Assembly: GCF_035918395.1 (NCBI RefSeq)
Contig: NZ_CP142362.1
Location: 2,021,501 to 2,085,500 of the forward strand
DNA from: Mycolicibacterium sp. ND9-15
GTDB lineage: Bacteria > Actinomycetota > Actinomycetes > Mycobacteriales > Mycobacteriaceae
Length of the DNA stretch: 64,000 nt
Direction of reading: 5' to 3'
The stretch's first letter is position 1, and each line of letters opens with the position of its first letter. A program made the position numbers and the translations under genes. The notes beneath the pieces were generated by a model. That model did no database searches. It had not been told where the DNA came from and saw nothing but the letters and a program-made list of their open reading frames with translations. Of the stretch, positions 17,149 through 25,426 are shown one piece after another.

Positions 17149-17249
17149 TCGGCTTCTTACCAAAGTATTAGCCGCCGCTCCCGGTTGCCTTAACTTGATC
17201 GCTTAACTTGAACACCAAGGTCAAGTCCGAGGGGCTTTGGGAGGCAGTG

Positions 17250-17660
17250 ATGTACGGAAATCCGACATTCGACTGCGCCGGCGCCCAGCTTCACGCGGTG
17301 TGCCGCCAGCTGGCGACGGTCGTGACGGTCGATGGAATCGTCGATGCGGCCAACATCGAACGGATCACCGCGCTCGCCGGCCGGTTCGTGCTTGCCGAGA
17401 AGCCGTTCGTTCTCGACCTGAGCGGTGTGAATTCCTGTATGGGACAGATTGTTTCGCTGATGTACGACGTCGATGAGTACTGCTTCCACGCCGGTGTGGA
17501 ATGGTCGGTCATCGCCAGCGATGCTGTGCAGCGCGCGCTGAGCGCTGCCGGGGTGAGCGTGCCGGTCGCCGAGTCGGTGCCGGACGCGCTTCAACAGTTC
17601 GCCGACAGCATCGACCAACGACGCCGACTGTTGCCGTTGTTGATCAGTAGAACCGCATAG
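17250..17660 (+). CDS. STAS-domain protein (anti-sigma antagonist-like)
   Basis: 136-residue protein with a STAS fold. The central strand-helix ADKPFVLDLSGVN-like region (KPFVLDLSGVNSCMG, about residues 51-65) holds the usual LDLSGV core, although the phosphorylatable Ser/Thr of classical antagonists is less obvious. A helix-strand pair follows, with EWSVIASDAVQRAL. The ATG at 17250 is preceded by GGGAGG at 5-base spacing; GTG 17247 and TTG 17208 are alternatives. Two copies of CTTAACTTGA (17189-17198 and 17202-17211) lie just upstream and could be a regulatory repeat. Similar proteins act as stress-signalling partners of anti-sigma factors; no partner kinase is nearby. Confidence 0.7.
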   Translation: MYGNPTFDCAGAQLHAVCRQLATVVTVDGIVDAANIERITALAGRFVLAEKPFVLDLSGVNSCMGQIVSLMYDVDEYCFHAGVEWSVIASDAVQRALSAAGVSVPVAESVPDALQQFADSIDQRRRLLPLLISRTA

Positions 17661-17675
17661 CGGGGAGGCTACGAA

Positions 17676-17759
17676 GTGCTACTCGACATTCGCTGGCTCG
17701 GTTACCTGCTTGGCCGTCGGCATCCGACGGCCAAGCAGACCGGCCACTCCGCTCACTGA
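17676..17759 (+). CDS. Possible 27-residue small protein
   Basis: GTG at 17676 is preceded by GGGGAGG at 7-base spacing, one of the best ribosome-binding sites in this region. It opens a 27-codon frame (VLLDIRWLGYLLGRRHPTA to a final HSAH) that ends at TGA 17757-17759, 31 bp before the NYN gene start. The N-terminal half is hydrophobic and the C-terminal half basic, as in small membrane-associated peptides or leader peptides. No family is recognised. The ribosome-binding site might instead serve a longer NYN protein only if the frame differed, which it does. Confidence 0.4.
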   Translation: MLLDIRWLGYLLGRRHPTAKQTGHSAH

Positions 17760-17790
17760 ATCATCGACGCCGTCGCGCCCTCGACGCCCG

Positions 17791-18162
17791 ATGCGATGGA
17801 TCGTCGACGGGATGAACGTGATCGGATCCCGACCGGATGGCTGGTGGCGCGACCGTCACCGCGCGATGGTCGCCCTCGTCGAGCGATTGGAACGCTGGCG
17901 GCCTGACGGCGACCAAGTCACGGTGGTGTTCGAACGCCCACCGAAGCCACCGATCGTCTCGCCCGTCGTCACCGTCGCGTATGCACCGCATCCGGCGGCC
18001 AACTCGGCAGACGACGAGATCGTGCGGCTGGTCCACGCCGACGACGGCCCAACCGGCATTCGCGTCGCGACCTCCGACCGAACCCTCGCCGAGCGGGTGA
18101 GGGCCGCAGGCGCATCCGTCTACCCGGCGGAGAAGCTGCGCGATCTCATCGACCCGCGGTGA
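17791..18162 (+). CDS. NYN-domain (PIN-like) putative ribonuclease
   Basis: 123-residue protein with an NYN/YacP-like nuclease fold. The start MRWIVDGMNVIGSRPDGWW holds the first catalytic Asp (D6) and the Asn typical of the family; further acidic residues occur in NSADDEIVRLV and VATSDRTLAERV, consistent with a metal-binding acidic cluster. The ATG at 17791 coincides with the start of the conserved domain; a TTG at 17710 would add a low-complexity Pro/Arg stretch. Related proteins cleave RNA or act with translation factors. The 3' end overlaps the convergent TIGR03086-type gene by 17 bp. Confidence 0.78.
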   Translation: MRWIVDGMNVIGSRPDGWWRDRHRAMVALVERLERWRPDGDQVTVVFERPPKPPIVSPVVTVAYAPHPAANSADDEIVRLVHADDGPTGIRVATSDRTLAERVRAAGASVYPAEKLRDLIDPR

Positions 18163-18781
18163 CGCCCTCCGCCCGCCAGTCGGGCGAGCGGCCTAAGTGG
18201 CGCAGCACGCGGTCGAGGTCGCTCGTCGCCTCGCCCTGCGTGACGGCGTGGGCGAACGGCGCGTTGTCCGCATCGCGGATGTCGCCGTCCGGAACCGCGA
18301 ACGCCAGCGGCAGGACAGCCTCGATCACCTCGGCGGGCAGCGCGAACGGCACACCAAGGCTGCGGGCGACGTCCCAGCCGTGCACCACGTAGTCGACGAA
18401 GTGGAAGCCGATGGCCATCTCACCGGGCACGGTGGCGTCCTCGCCGAACTCCGGTAGCGCGAACGTCGCCTCCAGCACACCGTCGGCGCTGAACGCATCG
18501 AGCACGTCGGCGGCGGCCGCGGCGTAGGCGCCGGCGGGGTCCACGCGGACCGCGGCGGCGACGGTCGCGGGGTCCCACACCGCTAGGTCAGCACCCGCGC
18601 CGCGCGCGGCAGCGGCAAAACCGTTGTGCTGCACGGTGATATGTGTCACCAGATCGGCAAGGTCCCAGCCCGCACACGGTGTCGGCCGATCGAGGTCGCT
18701 GGGCGCGACATTACCGACGATGTCGATGGAGGCGGTGACGGCGATCCGGTGGAGTGGTCGAGGGTCATTAGTAATAATCAT
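18146..18781 (-). CDS. TIGR03086-type DinB-like metal-binding protein
   Basis: 211-residue protein of the mycothiol-dependent maleylpyruvate isomerase / TIGR03086 group. Conserved elements are DRPTPCAGWDLADLVTHITVQHN near the N-terminus, with the first metal-binding His, and GFHFVDYVVHGWDVARSLG in the middle, with the second and third His. Members are often mycothiol-dependent enzymes or uncharacterised stress proteins. The start ATG is at 18781, placed 7-8 bases after a strong minus-strand -10 box, so the mRNA is probably leaderless. It diverges from a MarR regulator 51 bp away. Confidence 0.82.
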   Translation of the reverse strand: MIITNDPRPLHRIAVTASIDIVGNVAPSDLDRPTPCAGWDLADLVTHITVQHNGFAAAARGAGADLAVWDPATVAAAVRVDPAGAYAAAAADVLDAFSADGVLEATFALPEFGEDATVPGEMAIGFHFVDYVVHGWDVARSLGVPFALPAEVIEAVLPLAFAVPDGDIRDADNAPFAHAVTQGEATSDLDRVLRHLGRSPDWRAEGVTAGR

Positions 18782-18816
18782 ATGTTTATAATAGGCGTCT
18801 GCATATTATTGGTCAA
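18773..18816 (-). promoter_or_regulatory. Sigma-A-type leaderless promoter with overlapping dyad
   Basis: On the minus strand TTGACC (18816-18811) and TATTAT (18793-18788) are separated by exactly 17 bases, close to the housekeeping consensus, and the ATG of the leftward gene falls where transcription should start. An inverted repeat AATAAT(C)ATATG (18773-18784) / CATATTATT (18802-18810) straddles the -10 and start. On the plus strand TATAAT (18787-18792) could serve the MarR gene. A MarR dimer bound here would block both promoters. The elements are read directly; the regulator pairing is inferred. Confidence 0.65.
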
Positions 18817-18832
18817 CGCTTAATATTCAGCC

Positions 18833-19267
18833 ATGCCGCCGAAGCCGAGACGACCGGACCTCGCGGCCATGCTCGCCCCGCTGCTGCGCCGGCTGATCGC
18901 GCTCGAGACGCCGATCCTGGCCGCGCACGACGTGTCGATGTGGGGGTACAGCGTCCTTCTCGCGCTCGACGAGTCGCCGGTGCGGACCCAGGCCGCGCTC
19001 GCCGAGGCGATCGGCGCCGACAAGACCCGGATCATCGCCACTCTCGACGAGTTGCAGGCCAACGGTCTCATCGAGCGGCGACCCGATCCGGCCGATCGCC
19101 GCGTACGGTTGCTGGCCATCACCGACGCCGGCCGCGCCCGCAAGGACGCGGTCCAGACGGAGATTCAGCGCGGGGAGGAGCGGTGGCTGTCGGTGTTGTC
19201 GACCGCCGACCGCCGGGTGTTTCTGCGGGCTCTGCACGAGATGACGCGCATCGACGGCAACCCATAG
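18833..19267 (+). CDS. MarR family transcriptional regulator
   Basis: 144-residue winged-helix regulator. The DNA-binding core is TQAALAEAIGADKTRIIATLDELQANGLIERR with the wing RRPDPADRRVRLLAITDAG, an unmistakable MarR signature (about residues 62-105). Flanking helices form the dimer interface. It is divergent from the TIGR03086-type gene, with a dyad over the shared promoter region, and 10 bp upstream of the purine permease gene, so it probably governs both directions. The signal it senses is not visible. Confidence 0.88.
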   Translation: MPPKPRRPDLAAMLAPLLRRLIALETPILAAHDVSMWGYSVLLALDESPVRTQAALAEAIGADKTRIIATLDELQANGLIERRPDPADRRVRLLAITDAGRARKDAVQTEIQRGEERWLSVLSTADRRVFLRALHEMTRIDGNP

Positions 19268-19277
19268 GGTCTGACCG

Positions 19278-20690
19278 ATGAATCGCCTGGACCGCTTCTT
19301 CGAGATCTCGGCGCGGGGATCGACGGTCGGCGCAGAGGCACGCGGTGGCCTGGTCACGTTCATCGCGATGGCCTACATCCTCGTGCTGAACCCGATCATC
19401 CTGTCGAGCCCCGAGGACGTCACCGGCCAGAGGCTTCAGTTCGACGAGATTTCGGCGGTGACCGCGCTGGCCGCGGGCGTGATGACGATCCTGTTCGGGC
19501 TCATCGCGCGAATGCCGTTCGCGTTCGCCGCCGGCCTCGGCATCAACTCGTTCGTCGCGACGACGCTCGTCGGCTCCCTCACCTGGGCCGAGGCCATGGG
19601 GCTGGTGGTGATCAACGGGCTCATCATCGTCGTGCTGGCCGCGACCGGGTTGCGACGCCTGGTGTTCGACGCCGTGCCGATGCAGCTCAAGCTCGCGATC
19701 ACGGCGGGCATCGGGCTGTTCATCCTGTTCGTCGGCCTGGTCGACGCAGGCTTCATCGGTTCCACCGGCCTGGCGTCACCGCCGGTCGGCCTGGGCGGCG
19801 ACGGCGGCGGCTCGATCAGCACCGTGCCTACCGTCGTCTTCACGTTCACGCTGCTGCTGACGGGAATCCTGGTGGCCCGAAAGGTGCGGGGCGGCATCCT
19901 GATCGGGCTTGTCGCCGGCACCGTCGTCGCGGTCGTGATCGAGGCGATCTGGCACCTCGGCTCGGCGGCCGAGAGGCCCGGCGGGTGGAGCCTGTCGGTG
20001 CCGAGCCTGTCGGGCTCACCGTTCGCACTGCCGGACCTGTCGCTCGTCGGCGCCGTCAGCATGGACAGCTTCGGACGCATCGGGGTGATCGCCGCGACCA
20101 TGTTCGTGTTCACGCTCGTGTTCGCGAACTTCTTCGACGCGATGGGCACCTTCACCGGGCTGGCCCGGGAGGCGGGACTGGCCGACGATCAGGGCACGTT
20201 CCCGCGCCTGCGGTCGGCGCTGATCGTCGAAGGTGCCGGCGCGGTGGTCGGCGGCGCATCCTCGGCGTCATCGAACACGGTCTTCGTCGAATCAGGCGCG
20301 GGTATCGGCGAGGGCGCCAGGACCGGCCTGGCGAACCTGGTGACCGGCGTGTTGTTTCTCGCGGCGATGTTCATCTCGCCGCTGGCGTCGGTGGTGCCGA
20401 CGGAGGTGGCAGCCGCCGCGCTGGTGATCGTCGGCTCGATGATGGTGTCGCACCTGCGCCACATCGACATCTCCGAGTTCTCGGTCGCGCTGCCCGTGGT
20501 GCTGACCGTGGCAACGATGCCGTTCTCGTATTCGATCGCCAACGGCATCGGCGTCGGCTTCATCGCCTGGGCGGTGCTGCGCTCGGCAGCGGGAAAGGCC
20601 CGCGAGATCAGCCCACTGTTGTGGGTCGTCGCCGCGGGCTTCCTGCTGTACTTCGCGCGGGGTTGGATCGAGTCGCTGATCGGGATCTAG
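19278..20690 (+). CDS. NCS2-type xanthine/guanine/hypoxanthine permease
   Basis: 470-residue membrane protein of the AzgA/PbuG branch of the nucleobase-cation symporter-2 family, with about 12-14 hydrophobic helices. Diagnostic stretches are the N-terminal EARGGLVTFIAMAYILVLNP, AAGLGINSFVATTL (family NAxxG-like loop), ANFFDAMGTFTGLAREAGL and GASSASSNTVFVESGAGIGEG. It would import adenine, guanine or hypoxanthine with protons. It follows the MarR gene by 10 bp and likely shares its transcript, and ends six bases before the convergent coiled-coil gene. Confidence 0.86.
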   Translation: MNRLDRFFEISARGSTVGAEARGGLVTFIAMAYILVLNPIILSSPEDVTGQRLQFDEISAVTALAAGVMTILFGLIARMPFAFAAGLGINSFVATTLVGSLTWAEAMGLVVINGLIIVVLAATGLRRLVFDAVPMQLKLAITAGIGLFILFVGLVDAGFIGSTGLASPPVGLGGDGGGSISTVPTVVFTFTLLLTGILVARKVRGGILIGLVAGTVVAVVIEAIWHLGSAAERPGGWSLSVPSLSGSPFALPDLSLVGAVSMDSFGRIGVIAATMFVFTLVFANFFDAMGTFTGLAREAGLADDQGTFPRLRSALIVEGAGAVVGGASSASSNTVFVESGAGIGEGARTGLANLVTGVLFLAAMFISPLASVVPTEVAAAALVIVGSMMVSHLRHIDISEFSVALPVVLTVATMPFSYSIANGIGVGFIAWAVLRSAAGKAREISPLLWVVAAGFLLYFARGWIESLIGI

Positions 20691-20696
20691 CGCGGG

Positions 20697-21368
20697 TCAG
20701 CGGTCGGCTTGCCGGGCGTCTTTCTCGGCTTCGGCGAGGTCCTCGATGGTGTCCGCCTGCGCGCGGGTCGTCGCGGCGTCGACGCGCTTTTCCTGCGCGT
20801 CTGCCATCTTGACGCTGGCGGCCTTCGCCGCACCGCGATCGCCGGCCTCGATCTGTTCTTCCTCGCGGCGCTTCGCGGTCTCCACGTTCTTCTTGCGCTG
20901 CTCGGCGACCTCATCGGCCCGCTTGCTGTTCGCGACGACCTTGTTCTCCGCCGATTCGACAGCCGCGCGCTTACGCTGCTGGGCCTCGGTGTGCGCCTGC
21001 CGGGCCTCGGCCTCGGTCTCCTCGAAGGCCTGCTGCTTGTCCTGCAGCGCCTTCTCCTGGGTCGCCTTTAGGTCTTTATCGGCCTGCTTGAGGTTCTCGT
21101 CGGCGGCCGCGTCCAGGCGGGCCGCGCGGCGCAGCGCGTCGCTGCGCTCGACCAACGTGGCACCCCGCTTACTGATCTCGGGATCACGGAGCGCGGCGCC
21201 GACGGCGGTGTCCAGCAGCCCCAGCGAGCGCTGGTAGAAGAGCCGGGCAGGGGCTTCGTCGTCCAGCTGTGCGACGAACCGGTCGTCGATCAACTGCAGC
21301 GGCATGCGGGCCACCTGGTACTGAAACTTCAGCACCGCCCTCGGAATAGCGGTCAGGCTCATCGTCAA
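20697..21368 (-). CDS. Coiled-coil protein (annotated elsewhere as IF2-family-like)
   Basis: 223-residue protein: an N-terminal conserved part (about 1-75; AVLKFQYQVARMPLQLIDDRF, RLFYQRSLGLLDTAVG) followed by about 140 residues of charged Ala/Glu/Lys/Arg heptads, predicted as a long coiled coil. Mycobacterial homologues carry the uninformative name IF2-family translation factor, but no GTPase or S1 motif is present here. It is separated by 18 bp from the CsbD-like gene, whose C-terminal part has very similar composition, so the two probably form a co-transcribed pair and may interact. A role in envelope or stress physiology is plausible but not shown. Confidence 0.65.
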   Translation of the reverse strand: MTMSLTAIPRAVLKFQYQVARMPLQLIDDRFVAQLDDEAPARLFYQRSLGLLDTAVGAALRDPEISKRGATLVERSDALRRAARLDAAADENLKQADKDLKATQEKALQDKQQAFEETEAEARQAHTEAQQRKRAAVESAENKVVANSKRADEVAEQRKKNVETAKRREEEQIEAGDRGAAKAASVKMADAQEKRVDAATTRAQADTIEDLAEAEKDARQADR

Positions 21369-21386
21369 GCTCCTTTTGCGCCCTGA

Positions 21387-21935
21387 TCAGGCGTCGTTGT
21401 CGAGGTTTTCGGCCTGCCGCCGGATGCGGGCGGCTTCCGCTTTCGCGCTTGCCGACTCTTGTACGGCTTCGCGGTGGTCTTCGAGCGTTCCGGCGAGCTG
21501 GGTGTCGGCGTCGTGGACCTCCGCCCGCTGCTCGGCCCTGGCTCCACGCGCCTTGCGCTCCGCGTCGAGCTCGGCCTGGGTGCGCTCCTGGTCGAGCTGC
21601 CGGTGTGCGGCATCCTCGGCGGCGCGCTTCTGCGCGGCCTTCTGGTCGTCCACCGTGCCCTTCTCGGCGGCCGCCTCGGCATTGACCGCGGTGCGCGCCT
21701 CGGCGCCTTCGCGCCTGGCCTCGGCCACGTCGGTACGGGCCTGCCGCGCCTCGGCATCTGCGACCGCCTCGATTGTGTTGGCCTCTTTGCGCCGTTTGGC
21801 TTCGGCCTGCTGAAGTTGGCCTTCGGCGGTCAGCGAGTCGTTTCCGGTGATCGCGCCGAACATCTCCTTGGCCTTGCCCTTCACCGAGTCGACCAGGCCT
21901 TCACGTGCCTGTCCGGCCTTATCGTGGTCCGTCAT
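21387..21935 (-). CDS. CsbD-like stress protein with coiled-coil extension
   Basis: 182-residue protein. The N-terminus (about 8-45) has the CsbD-like pattern GLVDSVKGKAKEMFGAITGN, then LTAEGQLQQAEAKRR. The rest is an Ala/Glu/Arg-rich coiled coil. The ATG at 21933-21935 is preceded by GAGGAGG at 5-base spacing, which excludes the longer in-frame start at 22040. CsbD proteins accumulate under general stress in many bacteria. It shares direction and style with the coiled-coil gene downstream and diverges from a COG0523 GTPase. Confidence 0.75.
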   Translation of the reverse strand: MTDHDKAGQAREGLVDSVKGKAKEMFGAITGNDSLTAEGQLQQAEAKRRKEANTIEAVADAEARQARTDVAEARREGAEARTAVNAEAAAEKGTVDDQKAAQKRAAEDAAHRQLDQERTQAELDAERKARGARAEQRAEVHDADTQLAGTLEDHREAVQESASAKAEAARIRRQAENLDNDA

Positions 21936-21999
21936 TGGGGCCTCCTCTCGAGGGCATAGGTTCCACATCGGCGACGATCCGAAACACGGGGCTGCGATC

Positions 22000-23037
22000 A
22001 TGTGGGGCGTGCTGGCGACGATCCCGGTCATCGCGCTCACCGGCTACCTCGGCGCGGGCAAGACCACCCTGCTCAACCACGTGCTGCGCCAGCCAGGCGC
22101 CCGCGTCGGCGTCGTCATCAACGACTTCGGCGAGCTCAACGTCGACGCCGCGCTGGTCACCGGGCAGGTCGACGAACCGGCGTCGATCGCCGGCGGCTGC
22201 ATCTGCTGCCTGCCTGACGAGGGCGGGCTCGACGACGCGCTCGCCAAGCTCGCCGAGCCCAGGCTCGACCTGGACGCCATCATCGTCGAGGCCAGCGGCC
22301 TGGCCGATCCGATAGCGATCTCGCGCATCATCCGGTTCAGCGGCGTGGACCGGGTGCGCCCCGGCGGCCTCGTCGACGTCATCGACGCAGCGGCGCACTT
22401 CGACACCGTCGATGACCACGCCACCCCGCCGGCCCGATACGGCGCGGCCTCGCTGGTGGTCGTCAACAAACTCGACCGGATTCCGGACGACGCCCGCGAG
22501 GAGGTCCTGGAGCGGATCGAACGGCGTGTGCACGAACGCAATCCGGATGCGCATGTCGTCGGCGCCACCGCTGGCCGGGTCGATCCCGCGCTGCTGTACG
22601 ACGTGACCGGATCCGCCGATGTCGGCGGCCAACTCTCGTTGCGCGAACTGCTCGTCGACACCGCCGCGGACGACGCCGACGAGCACCCACACGTGCACGC
22701 CCGCTCGGTCACCGTGACCAGTGATGGTTGCGTCGAGCCCGGGGCGCTCGTCGACCTGCTCGAGCGGCCGCCCGCGGGGGTGTACCGACTCAAGGGCACG
22801 GTTGCGGTCCGCTACCGCGACCGGAGACGTCGCTACGTGGTCAACGTCGTCGGTACCTCGATTCACCTTGCGAACGCCCCGTCATCGGCGGTCACCAACG
22901 CGCTCGTCGCGATCGGGACCCGCCTAGACGCCGAGGATGTGCGCGAGCGCATCGAGGCCGCACTGGCACCGTGCGACGGCCCGGCGTCGGCCGCGGGAGT
23001 CCGACGGCTGCAGCGTCACCGCCGCCTGAGTATCTGA
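22000..23037 (+). CDS. COG0523 (CobW/ZNG1-type) GTPase, metal chaperone
   Basis: 345-residue G3E GTPase. The P-loop is GYLGAGKTTLLNHVL (about residues 13-27), the metal-binding CxCC motif is GGCICCLPDE (about 66-75), Walker B follows in DAIIVEASGLADP and the guanine-specificity motif is NKLD (about 157). The C-terminal CobW domain has EHPHVHARSV, a His-containing segment. Such proteins deliver Zn, Co or Ni to client enzymes, and many belong to zinc-starvation regulons; no clear Zur box was found upstream. ATG at 22000 is chosen because it sits directly before the P-loop strand. It precedes the second LigD-polymerase-like gene by 13 bp. Confidence 0.85.
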   Translation: MWGVLATIPVIALTGYLGAGKTTLLNHVLRQPGARVGVVINDFGELNVDAALVTGQVDEPASIAGGCICCLPDEGGLDDALAKLAEPRLDLDAIIVEASGLADPIAISRIIRFSGVDRVRPGGLVDVIDAAAHFDTVDDHATPPARYGAASLVVVNKLDRIPDDAREEVLERIERRVHERNPDAHVVGATAGRVDPALLYDVTGSADVGGQLSLRELLVDTAADDADEHPHVHARSVTVTSDGCVEPGALVDLLERPPAGVYRLKGTVAVRYRDRRRRYVVNVVGTSIHLANAPSSAVTNALVAIGTRLDAEDVRERIEAALAPCDGPASAAGVRRLQRHRRLSI

Positions 23038-23050
23038 TTACGGTGAGCTG

Positions 23051-24013
23051 ATGAGCACCGAGGAGCAGCGCGCCGGGGTGCGGTTGACCAATCTCGACCA
23101 GGCGCTGAGCCCGGATGCCGGCGCCACCAAGCGCGACTTGATCGACTACCTCGACCTGGTGGCCGAACGGATTCTGCCCGGGCTGGCCGGACGTCCCTTG
23201 ACCGTGCTGCGGGTACTGCGCGGACGGGCACCGTTCATGCAGAAGAACGTGCCGAAGTACACCCCGGACTGGGTGAAGACGGTCTCGATGTGGGCGGAGT
23301 CGTCGCATCGCGACGTGCGCTACGCCCTGTGCGACGACCGGCGCACCCTGCTGTGGCTGGCCAACCAGCGCGCCGTCGAATTCCACCCGACGCTCGGTCT
23401 GGCCGACAACATCTATCGCCCAACGCATCTGGTGCTCGACCTCGACCCGCCGGCGGGCAGCGACTTCGGATCGGTCGTCGCCACCGCTCTCCTTGTCCGG
23501 CAAGCCCTTTCGGACTGCGGCCTGACGGGCGCGGTGAAGACGAGCGGCGCCAAAGGCGTGCACGTATTCGTCCCCGTCGACGACACCGCGCCGGTCGACG
23601 ACATCGCCGCGGCCACCCGAGCCCTGGCTGTGCGCGCGGAGGCCGTCGACCCCGATTGTGCGACAACGGCTTTCATCGTGGCGGATCGAGACGGCAAGGT
23701 GTTCATCGATTCCACCCGGGTCGGCGGCGCGACCGTCGTCGCCGCCTACAGTCCCCGGTTGCGTCCCGGCACACCGGTGTCGTTCCCGGTGGCCTGGTCC
23801 GATCTCGACCGCGTCACCCCGGCGGATTTCACCGTGCACACCGCGGTCGACGCCTTGGCCGGCCGCGACCCGTGGGCCGAGGCGATGCCCGCTCCGCAGA
23901 CGGTGCCCATCGATCTGATCGAGCAAGGCAGGACCATTCCCGTGGCGCGGGTGGCGGCGATGCACGAGGGCAGGCGCCGGGCGCGTGCGCGCCGGATTCA
24001 GCGATCCGATTAA
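23051..24013 (+). CDS. LigD polymerase-domain (AEP primase-like) protein, short form
   Basis: 320-residue homologue of the LigD polymerase domain, resembling mycobacterial PolD1 (Rv3730c by memory). Core motifs are THLVLDLDPPAGSDF (DxD metal site, about residues 126-140), KTSGAKGVHVFVPVDD with the nucleotide-binding His, and KVFIDSTRVGG with the last acidic residue. The N-terminus shows the family pattern LTNLDQALSPDAGATKRDLI and PFMQKNVPKYTPDWV. Expected activity is template-dependent, ribonucleotide-favouring synthesis in repair. It lacks the basic C-terminal extension of the 15881-17125 homologue. The pairing of two such genes 6 kb apart is unusual to my knowledge. Confidence 0.83.
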   Translation: MSTEEQRAGVRLTNLDQALSPDAGATKRDLIDYLDLVAERILPGLAGRPLTVLRVLRGRAPFMQKNVPKYTPDWVKTVSMWAESSHRDVRYALCDDRRTLLWLANQRAVEFHPTLGLADNIYRPTHLVLDLDPPAGSDFGSVVATALLVRQALSDCGLTGAVKTSGAKGVHVFVPVDDTAPVDDIAAATRALAVRAEAVDPDCATTAFIVADRDGKVFIDSTRVGGATVVAAYSPRLRPGTPVSFPVAWSDLDRVTPADFTVHTAVDALAGRDPWAEAMPAPQTVPIDLIEQGRTIPVARVAAMHEGRRRARARRIQRSD

Positions 24014-24063
24014 CGGGTATGGCCCAGCGCATCAGCGAGGCCCGTGGTTGAGGGGGTCCGGGA

Positions 24064-25035
24064 ATGGTGGGCTGGCTGGACCGGTTGCAACGACGCAACC
24101 GTGGCGTGGGGTTCGTCATCGCTGTGATCTACAAGTACGTCGACGACCAGGGCGGCTACCTCGCGGCGCTGATCACCTATTACGCGTTCGTGTCGCTGTT
24201 CCCGCTGCTGCTGCTGATGACGACCGTGACGGGCGTCATTCTGGTCGGCCACCCGGAACTGCAGCAGCAGGTGCTCCAGTCCACGCTGAGTCAGTTCCCG
24301 GTCATCGGGTCACAGCTGCAACGACCCGAACAGCTCAGCGGCGGGCTCACCGCCGTCGTGGTCGGCATCGCCGGCGCCCTGTACGGCGGGCTCGGTGTCG
24401 GTCAGGCCCTGCAGAACGCGATGGACTCGGTCTGGGCGGTGCCCCGCAACAATCGCCCGGACCCGATCCGGTCGCGGCTGCGCAGCCTGCTTCTGTTGTT
24501 CGTCCTCGGCTCGGCCGCGATCGCCGCCACCGTGCTGTCGGCGGTCGGCCACGCGACCGCCGGCCTCGGGTGGCTCGGCAAGGTCGGCGTCACCGTCGCC
24601 ACCGTGGCGATCAACGCGCTCATCTGCCTGGTCGCCTTTCGGGTCACCACCGCGCGGCACGTGACCTACCGCGACGTGCTGCCCGGTGCGCTCGCGGCGG
24701 CGGCGATCTGGCAACTGCTGCAGTGGTTCGGGGCGAACTACGTAGCCCACGTCGTCAAGTCGACGAGCGCCACCAACAGCGTGTTCGCCTTGGTGCTCGG
24801 CCTGCTGGCGTTCCTGTACCTGGTCTCGGTGACACTGGTGATGTGCGCCGAGGTCAACGTCGTGCGGGTCGACCAGCTGCATCCCCGCGCACTGCTGACG
24901 CCGTTCACCGACGATGTCGACCTCACCTCCGCCGACCGGCGTACCTACAGCCGACGCGCGAAAGCCGAACGGCTCAAGGGCTTTCAGCGGGTCAGCGTGC
25001 GGTTCGACACGGAACGCGGCTCGGGCCAGGGTTGA
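24064..25035 (+). CDS. YihY/BrkB-family inner membrane protein
   Basis: 323-residue protein with six hydrophobic helices. The conserved N-terminal segment GGYLAALITYYAFVSLFPLLLLM (about residues 30-52, split here as GYLAALITYYAF and SLFPLLLLM) and the loop NAMDSVWAVPRNNRPD are typical of the YihY/YhjD family (formerly called ribonuclease BN). The C-terminal cytoplasmic tail is basic. Family members are linked to export of envelope components, such as the LPS-related YhjD suppressor, but the mycobacterial substrate is unknown. ATG at 24064, 50 bp after the polymerase-like gene. Confidence 0.82.
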   Translation: MVGWLDRLQRRNRGVGFVIAVIYKYVDDQGGYLAALITYYAFVSLFPLLLLMTTVTGVILVGHPELQQQVLQSTLSQFPVIGSQLQRPEQLSGGLTAVVVGIAGALYGGLGVGQALQNAMDSVWAVPRNNRPDPIRSRLRSLLLLFVLGSAAIAATVLSAVGHATAGLGWLGKVGVTVATVAINALICLVAFRVTTARHVTYRDVLPGALAAAAIWQLLQWFGANYVAHVVKSTSATNSVFALVLGLLAFLYLVSVTLVMCAEVNVVRVDQLHPRALLTPFTDDVDLTSADRRTYSRRAKAERLKGFQRVSVRFDTERGSGQG

Positions 25036-25426
25036 TCCCAGCTATCGACCGATCAGCGGTTCAGGACTCGTCTTCCGATGATCTGATCGGAAAGTGGCCG
25101 CTTCGTCGCACGAAGTCGCATGCACATACAGCTTTTGACGGTGCGCTACCGCAGCTGGGCGGAGGTGTTCGGTGAGGCGGGACTCAAACCCATCGGCCAC
25201 CTCGGAACCGGAGTGAGCCGGCGACAGGATGCTCGATGTCCCGGTATAAGCCACGAGAATCCAATTGCGGTATGTCGTCCATCCGGTCGGCGGTCAGGAC
25301 CCGCTCGGCGAGAACGCTGTGCACGGAGGCCATCGCGTTCTAATCAGACGTACGGACGTACACCATCGATGACGCTACGAAGTACGTTGGAGGTTATCGG
25401 AGCCGATCGGACGAGACGGAGATGGA
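25036..25426. other. 391-bp intergenic region, no convincing gene
   Basis: No reading frame here shows conserved protein features. A perfect dyad GTACG-GA-CGTAC (25350-25361), followed by a partial copy near 25381, lies about 70 bp before the MOSC gene and could be an operator. Around 25168-25190 the minus strand reads GGGTTTGAGTCCC, which resembles a tRNA T-arm, but no acceptor stem or anticodon arm could be fitted. Confidence 0.5.

Noticed and set aside
25160..25200. tRNA T-arm-like GGGTTTGAGTCCC on the minus strand
   Set aside because: No acceptor stem, D-arm or anticodon arm could be paired around it; possibly an att-like remnant, but unsupported.
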